Below are positions 57,001 through 64,000 of a stretch of DNA of 64,000 bases, piece by piece. The notes beneath the pieces are model-generated. The model made no database searches. It was not told the origin of the DNA and was given only the letters and a program-made list of their open reading frames with translations. How positions within the stretch are numbered: the stretch's first letter is position 1; every line of letters begins with the position of its first letter. Source of the stretch: Blumeriella jaapii (lineage: Eukaryota; Ascomycota; Leotiomycetes; Helotiales; Drepanopezizaceae); contig VWND01000095.1 of the NCBI GenBank assembly GCA_009599575.1, positions 1,420,585-1,484,584 on the forward strand, written 5' to 3'. A program made the position numbers and the translations under genes.

Positions 57001-58830
57001 GTTTAAACTTTTATAATCGACGTATAATCGTAAACTTCCGTCTTTTTTCGGTATAAATATTACCGGTGCGCCGGCAGAATTGATAAATCTTTTTATTCAG
57101 CTTTTTTTTAAGTTCGAATCGAAATATTCGCGCAATTCGATAAATTCAGATTCCGATAAAAAATAAATTAATTTTTAAAAAAGATTTTTTCCTTTCGCGA
57201 AATTTATTCGATGCTTTATAAAATAATAAAAAGCTAGAATAACCGCGGCGGTATCGTTAAATACGTCGGCGTAATCGTCGTATTTAAAAAGTAATTAATA
57301 TTGTTTTTTAATAGCTTTTTTCAAAACGATACAAAACGCTTGCTTTTTTTTGAATTTTTTTTTAAAACGTTTAATTATAACGAAATTAAATTGTAAGCGT
57401 TCGATTGGATATCGCTTCGACTTAGCTCGAAAGCTTATAACGGAATCGATATTTCGCAATTAAAAAAACCCTAAAATAAATAAAATCCCTAGGATATTTA
57501 TATCGCAAGCCACGAAATCGCTTTGTATTTTTTTGATTATTTTATAATTATTAATAACGCGAATAAATTACGTATGCGTGCCGTAAATAATTACTTTTTT
57601 TTTTAATCGTAAATAAATTAATACGTTTTTAAATTGGTTTTTATTTACATTTAATTAATAACTTTTAAATTACGCAATGTTTTTTCGCGCCGCAATCGAT
57701 AAAAGCTCGTTTCGTACGAATTTCGCTTTTAGCTTTTTTAATTTCGATTGAAATTATTATTTTTTTTTTTTTTTTTTTCGCTCGATTTTATTAGCAGCGA
57801 CGAGATTTAAATCGAACGAAAACTTTTTCCGAATTCTTAGATTTATTAGCTTCGGGGCAGTTTAAAATTATATATCTTTGTTTGTTGCATTTTTAATATT
57901 CGACTTTTAAATAATTAGCTATACGATGCCCTGCTTTTTGGCAGCGATTGCATTTCGAAAAATAAAAAAAATCGTTAAAAATTCTAGAATTCCAAGGAAT
58001 TTTATTAAAATTATCGTTTTTTCGCTTTCGTTTTTTTTTTTCATAACGTATTTTCGAATCGAAAACGGTATATATCTGTTCTAGCCCTTAAACTTTAATT
58101 GTAAAATATAAATCTTTTTTTTTTTTTTTTTTTGCGTTCGTTTCGTCGTTTATTATCTTTCGTTTTGTCGCAAATAATTTTATTAGCATTTTCGATACGA
58201 CGAACGATTAATACTAAATTTTCGTGCGAATTTGTAGTTGCAATATTGCTTCGTTTAATAATTTTTTTTCGAAAAATAAATCGGAATTGTGCGAAAAGTA
58301 TTTTTTTTTTAATCGTATCGTTTGTTATTTATAATTGCTATTCGAGATTATTTAAATAAGCAACGAAATCGTTAATTGATTTATACTTTTTTTATTTCGC
58401 TTTATCGTATAAATTCGAAGCCGCGATTTTTCGATTTTCCGTATTTATCAAAAAGTCTAATATTTATTTTTTAAAATCGTTTTATATAATTCGAATATTC
58501 GTAAAACGTCGTTCGTATCCGATTTTTTTTTTTTTTTTTATCGTCGAAAGCTAAAATACAAGCGTTAATTTTCTTTTGATTAATACAAAATATTATTTTT
58601 TTATCCTGGCGGAAACTTCGCTTTGCACGCCGAATAAAAGATTAAGCTTTTTTAATATTTTTTTTTCGATATATTAAAAAAGTTTTGATTTTTAATGCTT
58701 TTCGGCTCGAATTCGCTGTATTTTCTACAAAAAGTATAATATGCTTAAAAGAAATGCTAAATCGTTTTTAATAAATATTATTATCGTAATGCTTCGAGAA
58801 TATTTTATAGTAATCGCCGGCTTAAGTTAT
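54090..58830 (-). pseudogene. Family F copy 4 gag-pol (minus strand)
   Basis: Positions mirror F copy 1: chromodomain about 54285-54095, integrase about 55660-54335, RNase H about 56305-55865, RT about 57200-56430, protease about 57745-57325, gag from about 59175 to 57745. The minus-strand frame 56431-56126 reads SIKNSNRNKRFEIRYKRNII and NTLAFYRVLFEKAFFYKTKI, a shifted frame of RNase H. The RT box YFDDILIFSENLDDYTNAVK is kept near 56720. Plus-strand frames at 58132-58359 and 58741-59175 are antisense of gag. Stops and shifts make the gene dead. Confidence 0.85.
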
Positions 58831-59423
58831 TTTCTGTTTTTTCTTAATTGGGACGGTATTAAAAAGTATAAATTTTTTTTTTTCGATATTTTCGAAAGCG
58901 TTAAATTCTTATTAAAATTGTTTAATCTTTTTTCGAAATTCGTTTCGGCGTTTTTTAGTTTCTTCGAATTTTTTGATTATTTCGTAGATTTTTCTTTCAA
59001 TCTTTTTCTGTTTTATTTTAATTCGTATTTCTTTTATTTTTCTACGTTTATCGTTTTCTTTTTATTCGGCGCGGATTCGTTTATCAGTCAAATAAATCAG
59101 AGTTTCGATGAAAAATCCTTCCGAGTCGTTTTAAACGTGGCTTTTTTTAATAATTTTTTAAATAAAAGAAGTTGAATAATCGTCGCGCCCTGATGATAAA
59201 GTATTTTCGATTTTTAATAAAGCTGATAACGTTAAAAAAACGATAATACGAAGTCTTCCTAAACAGCCGAAGGCGCTGGGTTTCTTTAAGTAGCTAAAAA
59301 TGCTTGTTCGCTACGAATGCGAAAAGCCATAATATCGATAATAACGATATAAATATAATAATATAATAAAAGATTGTTTTAATAATATCGAATTGCCGTT
59401 CCGGTAAATAAAAAAATTAAAAT

Positions 59424-59835
59424 ATAAAAATTAAAAAGCAGAAAAATATTAGTTCAGATAATAAAGCTTAAATAAAATTGGCTTAATAATCAGACTAATT
59501 TCTACCTTTTATATTTCTAGTAAAAAGCGCGTATAAATACAAAGAAAAAATAGAGTCCTCGAAAAAAGTATTTTTTAAAAAACCAAGCGAATTTTATTTA
59601 ATATGCTTTTCCAGCCCTTATCCCGATCTTTTTTCAATCCTTTTTAATATAACTCTAATAACTGGTTTTTTAATAATCATTCCTATAAAATGTTTTATTT
59701 AAATATCATTTCCAGCCCTTATAATACTATTCGGCCCCTACGGCCTATCCGCAGAAAGTATTATTCGAAGGTTGGTAAAAGGCAGAGGGTTTTGGCGGAT
59801 CACCTGACTTATACACGTGATGTTGGTTCCTGACA
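59424..59835 (-). repeat. Family F copy 4, 5' LTR (412 bp)
   Basis: Ends GATGTTGGTTCCTGACA on the right, the best-preserved F terminus. The right 130 bases are nearly unmutated. Confidence 0.94.
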
Positions 59836-59903
59836 GTTTTGCAAAAAAACCGGAAAGCTTTTTATGCGCTAAATAAAAGTCGCGTATTTTTAAAAAAGCA
59901 TAT

Positions 59904-60166
59904 TGTAAAACGGTGATACTTTGTATTGATAGGATTTGGTAGTTTTAGCTATGGTCGTGGCATAAACCCCTCCGAGACCCCCTGTCACTGACTATTTTTA
60001 ACAGGTACAAAAGCAAAGCATTTCTTAAATAGTATCATAAGTACGCATTTCAATTTATACCTTTAGTTATTCTTTTTTTTTTTTCAGTTTTTTCTAAAAA
60101 TTTGCTAAATTATTTTATTTACCGATATATAGCCGTATCAATTTGATTTTCCTATCTATTTTTATA
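59904..60166 (+). repeat. Family D copy 2, 5' LTR
   Basis: Starts TGTAAAACGGTGATACTTTG and ends TTTTTATA. The first 100 bases are hardly mutated (CCTCCGAGACCCCCTGTCAC). Confidence 0.93.
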
Positions 60167-60899
60167 TTTAATAATTTACGCAAAAATTTAAACTTCGGTG
60201 TTTCGTTTTTATATATTCGCCGATATATTTCTTAAATTTATAATCAAAGTCGATTTCGATATTTCGCTACTACGGCTTAAAAAACCTTTCAGATAATATT
60301 GTTCGCAGCTGTATTATATATAAAATTTTTAATAGCTTTTTTTATTTGCGCATAATTATTAAATTGCAAAAATGCAATATATTTTAGAAACGTTTGAAAT
60401 TACGGTCAGGCAATTCTGAACCGTGCGAAGTTTATAGCTCGAAAATCGCCCTTTTGTTAAAAAATAATAAATCGAATATTAATTCGTACGTTTCGACCGC
60501 TGCGCTCGGCCCTTCTGAATTAAATCTTTTTTGATTAAACGCCTGGCGAAAACTCAATTTTTTGATTTTACGCTTTATAATTATAGCAATTATAATTTGC
60601 GACTTTTCGTTAAAAACAATAAGAAAATGGCTGTATGTGCATTAGCCTAAGCTACGAAATATTGAAACCGTAAATTATATCAATCCAATCAACTTATCAA
60701 AAAACAAATTTTTTAACATATTATTTAAATATTTAAACGCAATTTTATTTTATTTAATTTTTTTTAAAAAAACACAAAGACTTTTTTAATAGCTTTTTTA
60801 TTAAAAACAATTTCTTTTATATTAAAAACCTTTAATCTGCAATTTCAGAAAAGTTTAATTTATTTAATTTAAATTTTACTAATACTTTCGCTAATATTA

Positions 60900-63420
60900 T
60901 AAATAACAACGCTTTTCGTTTTTTTTTTACGAGGCCGCATACCCTTTTCTAGCTTTTTTAATACACTTTTATTTAATAGCGCCAACGTTACCGATTTTAT
61001 CGAAAAATATAAAAAAACTTATAAAAATTTCGAAGTTTCTAAAACTAAAATATTCGATAAACTTTTTCGCTATTATAACCTAATTATTAAAAATATTATT
61101 AAATCGATAAATCAATAAAAAGTTATTAAAGCTCGAAACCGGCGCAAACTAATTAAAACTTTAAAATCGGAATTTCGAAACTACGATCGTTAATAAATCC
61201 GCGATATTATCGCTTTTTTTCAAACACTTTGTTATGATAATTCGCTAAATCAAAAAACTCAAGGCTTATTATCGTATTTATACGAAGATTTCTGACGTTT
61301 TCGTCGGCAAAAAGGTTTTAAGCGAAATTAAACAAAAAAAATTGTTTTTACTTAGCTTTTCAATCAGCATTCGCAACAAAATTATTAAGCATTTAAAAAT
61401 TAATAAACAAAATCTTAAAACTTTCGATTAATATTTCAAATTTATAAAATTAGTTTTTAAACAAAACCAAAGCGAACGTATTATTAAAATTATAAATCAA
61501 AAAAATCTCTTTTTTTATTTATAAAAATAACGTAGAAGCTTTAGTACAAAAATATACCCAGCTATTAAAAGTCACCGAAATCGTTAAAAAACAATCAGTT
61601 ATTATATTATTTAACCGTTTTGCAAAACCTACTGGCTAAATAAAGCTTAACAAAAATATCGAAACTTTCGTATTAAAATTTACCGATATTAAAATCCAAA
61701 AATTGCAAAGCAAAATCGAAAGTTTTATATAACAGCAAAAAAAACTTTTTTACGTTAATTCAAATAATAAAAACGATTAAAATAACTTATATAACAATTT
61801 TTCTTTAAAAATACGCGAAACGATCAATTTCGTTAAGCTATTGTAAAAATAATAGCTGCTTAATAGCAACTTTTTCGTATTATCGATCAGACTTAGCGGA
61901 ATATTAATTATAATAACAATTATCAAAAAAAAAAAGCAACGCGGAAATTAAAATCGCGGCTATCAAAATAATAAAAATAATTATTAAAACAAACCCCGTA
62001 GTTTTAAATATAAGTTTTGTAATAATAAAAAAATATACTGCGAAAAACCTTATATTCGCTTAAAATGCAAAGCATTTAATTTTTATATAAATAATAAAGT
62101 TTGTTATATTAACAAATACGAAGCGATTTACTTCGAACCGGTAAAAACAGAAATAAACTTTTTTAACAAAGCTAAAAATTAAAGCTAGATAAATATTATT
62201 CGCTCAAAAGTAAATAGTACGAAATAAAACGATTGTTTGAAAAACAAAAAAAACACGAAAACGATTTTTATTAATAAGAAAAAAAATTCCCAAAAGCGTA
62301 TAGTAATTAATAAAAAAAAACCTTCATTTCAAATATAAATATTATTCAAATATATAAATAAAAAACAAATATGTATATTATTATGCAATTATCGCATTTG
62401 CAGAAATTATAACTGCATAATCAAGCCAGCAAATTACAAAAAAACAAAATGCTTTTATTTTATTTGCTAAACCGTCTGATATAAAAAAAAAAAAAAAAAC
62501 GTTAAAATCGAATTTTTTTTTTTTTTAAATTCGAAAAAAACAACGATGAAATTATTGAAAAAAACGCTTATAATAATAAAATCTAACGACGATATTAAAA
62601 ATATCGATACCGACATTCCGATTTTAAATTTTTTTTTAAAAATATCAGTTTCTAAACGCTTATTATTAATACAAAACGAAAAATAAATCGACAAATATAT
62701 CAGCTTCGAAGCCGTCGACGAAGCTATCGAAAAAATCATAAAACAAAAAAAATCGAATTAAAATTCAGCGACTTATTTAATATAAAAAAAATTCGACAAA
62801 ATTATAATAATAAACAAATTTCTGTATTAAAAAAAAAAAAAAAGAAAAAATTAAAATTATTTAAAAAAAAAAATTTTAAACTGAAAAAAAAATAAAAAAG
62901 AAATTTATAATATCGTAGTTAATTTAGCCGACGGAAAAAAATTCTCGTAAAAAAAAAATCAGTTTCTTAGCTTTTGCTATAAAAAAACCCAAAAATCAAA
63001 AACGACGAAACTGCACTTACACGGCTATAAAAGCATTAAAAATAAAAACAATATTTAAAAAAAGTATAAATCGCCTTCATTTTGTTCGATAATAAACCCG
63101 AAGTCAATTGCATAAACCAAAAAACAGCCGAAGCTAATAAAATACCGATTATTACCGATAAGCGAATAATTCATACGATCGTTAATAAAAATATTATTAA
63201 ATTTGATAAAATTATACGAAATTTAAAATTCGACGTTAAAATTATTATTATTTATAAAGATTTTTTAATAATAAAAAGATACTTTTATTTTATCATTTTT
63301 AAAATACATTGGATTTTGAAAAGTTTCGTCAGTTTTAAATACACCGAAAACGGCCAAATAAAAGCTTTTTTCTGAAACTGAAACCGATTTTTTTAAAATT
63401 AAATTACCGTCGCCGGCGAC
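60900..63420 (+). pseudogene. Family D copy 2 gag and protease
   Basis: Gag aligns with D copy 1, with FNSANVTDFIEKYKKT at about 60970-61020. A decayed Cys-rich finger lies at about 62000-62140. Protease at 63082-63375 is the longest clean stretch (97 codons): FDNKPEVNCINQKTAEANKI, then RIIHTIVNKNIIKFDKIIRN, and FVSFKYTENGQIKAFF. The active-site D-N-G-A-type loop is changed to D-N-K-P. The plus-strand context is the same as in D copy 1. Confidence 0.78.
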
Positions 63421-63543
63421 AAGATTTTTCTAATCGACGTTTTACCGAAAAACGAAAAACGAATGATCGGCTTTGGCCCCAAAACAAACGCTAAGCTATA
63501 ATAAAACTTGGAAAATATTCGGCCAAAAGCATTTTACGTCGCC

Positions 63544-64000
63544 TGTGACGATTCACTCTTTTGCCACCTCTCGTGTCACCCCAGCGCAACTACGTGTAGC
63601 TGCAAGCTTTCTGGTCTTCTGATGAATCTTCCATTAACTATGAAAACTATTTATATATATAAAGCTTTTTTTTTCTTAGCAATTTCTGCTTTTTGCAATT
63701 GTTAATTTTTAAATAAATATTTTTGTTACAAAATTAAAAGCTCGTTTTTTATATTATATGAATACGGCGACCCAATTGATTAATCCTCCAGCCTTCCGAC
63801 TGATTAAATCGTTATATTATTAATAAATCTTTTTTTACGCTGGCGACGGGCGTAAACTATTTCTTTTTTCGAATTTCTTACGGATTATATCAGAATGATC
63901 GACCGGGTCGTAAAAAAGGCTTATTTTCCGCACTTCGCGAAGAATAGCTTCTGTTTAACGATTTTTTTTTTAGGCAAAGCTCTTCAGTTTTTGCTATTAT
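63544..64000 (+). mobile_element. Family E copy 4, 5' LTR and leader
   Basis: The 5' LTR spans 63544-63816 (TGTGACGATTCACTC to AATCGTTATA). It is followed by the E leader with ACGCTGGCGACGGGCGTAAAC and AATGATCGACCGGGTCG, shared with 15680-15760 and 10420-10500. It is inserted in D copy 2; the remaining element lies right of the window. The first 80 LTR bases are almost free of RIP. Confidence 0.93.

Larger units (their letters stand above)
46134..59835 (-). mobile_element. Family F copy 4, complete (minus strand), split by a LINE
   Basis: The 5' LTR is at 59424-59835. The 3' LTR is in two pieces (46134-46362 and 52679-52893) around the LINE. Target duplication is GTTTT on both sides (46129-46133, 59836-59840). 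The internal region 52894-59423 is 6,530 bp, identical in length to F copy 1. It lies in the 3' end of E copy 3. Confidence 0.95.
45749..63543 (-). mobile_element. Family E copy 3 (minus strand), 3' end, carrying F copy 4 and D copy 2
   Basis: The minus-strand 3' LTR (45749-46015) is followed by the E C-terminal coding end (46016-46133). F copy 4 then interrupts, E resumes at 59841-59903, and D copy 2 interrupts again. Both E pieces match 42470-42653 of E copy 2. The rest of this E copy lies right of the window. It is inserted in the H element at 45748/45749. Confidence 0.9.
59904..63543 (+). mobile_element. Family D copy 2, 5' part
   Basis: 5' LTR and internal region up to the protease, collinear with D copy 1 from 30220 to about 33840. 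The copy is inserted in E copy 3 and is cut at 63543 by E copy 4. The remainder lies right of the window. Confidence 0.92.

Noticed and set aside
1..64000. tRNA genes, rRNA, telomere repeats or host coding exons
   Set aside because: No cloverleaf with A and B boxes, no TTAGGG run and no intact conserved non-transposon protein could be seen on either strand by eye.

Overview
The window looks like a gene-free, AT-rich heterochromatic block from a filamentous ascomycete (Pezizomycotina). It is built almost entirely of decayed transposable elements that carry the scars of repeat-induced point mutation (RIP). Three things point there. The retroelements are fungal-type Ty3/gypsy elements, some ending in a chromodomain, plus one Tad1-like LINE with its own RNase H. 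Conserved Gln and Trp codons have become stops, and Pro codons have become Leu or Phe, as C-to-T and G-to-A changes would produce. CpG is kept while CpA and TpG are strongly depleted. I found no intact host gene, no tRNA or rRNA gene, no CRISPR array and no telomere repeat. Almost all short open frames are relics or antisense shadows of transposon genes.

The fragments can be assembled into a nest of insertions, using matching termini and target-site duplications (TSDs). I name the families A (Ty3/gypsy with chromodomain, short LTR), D (11.3 kb Ty3/gypsy), E (Ty3/gypsy), F (7.36 kb Ty3/gypsy with chromodomain), H (Ty3/gypsy fragment), L (Tad1-like LINE) and FB (foldback-like TIR element inserting at TA). 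Left part: A (1-5008) sits in a minus-strand E (5009-10790), which also holds FB copy 1 (5158-7255). That E sits in the 3' end of a D (10791-11555), which sits in the 3' end of a plus-strand F (11556-12096), which sits in the RT gene of a minus-strand F (12097-15388). Centre: a complete plus-strand E runs from 15389 to 42921 (TSD CTGAT/CTGAC) and was inserted in the last bases of that minus-strand F LTR. It contains FB copy 2 (19242-29070, TSD TA), which itself contains a complete F (19629-26984, TSD CGCCA). It also contains a complete D (30220-41517, TSD TCGC). Right part: a short island largely spared by RIP (43440-43960) and an H integrase relic (43911-45748) are followed by another minus-strand E (from 45749). 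This E holds a complete minus-strand F (46134-59835, TSD GTTTT), inside which lies a LINE (about 46363-52678), and a D (59904-63543) interrupted by a further E (63544 to the window end).

Two things stand out as possibly undescribed. First is the FB element: 2.1-2.5 kb, TA target duplication, imperfect terminal inverted repeats, two opposing arms of a 14-bp G-rich minisatellite around a short 8-bp repeat, and an array of near-perfect palindromes of the type ACCGATTATAATCGGT. Second is the D family, which has about 3.2 kb of extra coding-like sequence (about 1,000 codons, no recognised domain) between pol and the 3' LTR. The F family also has a long antisense frame between its chromodomain and 3' LTR. 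Calls rest on reading translations by eye; no database search was possible.
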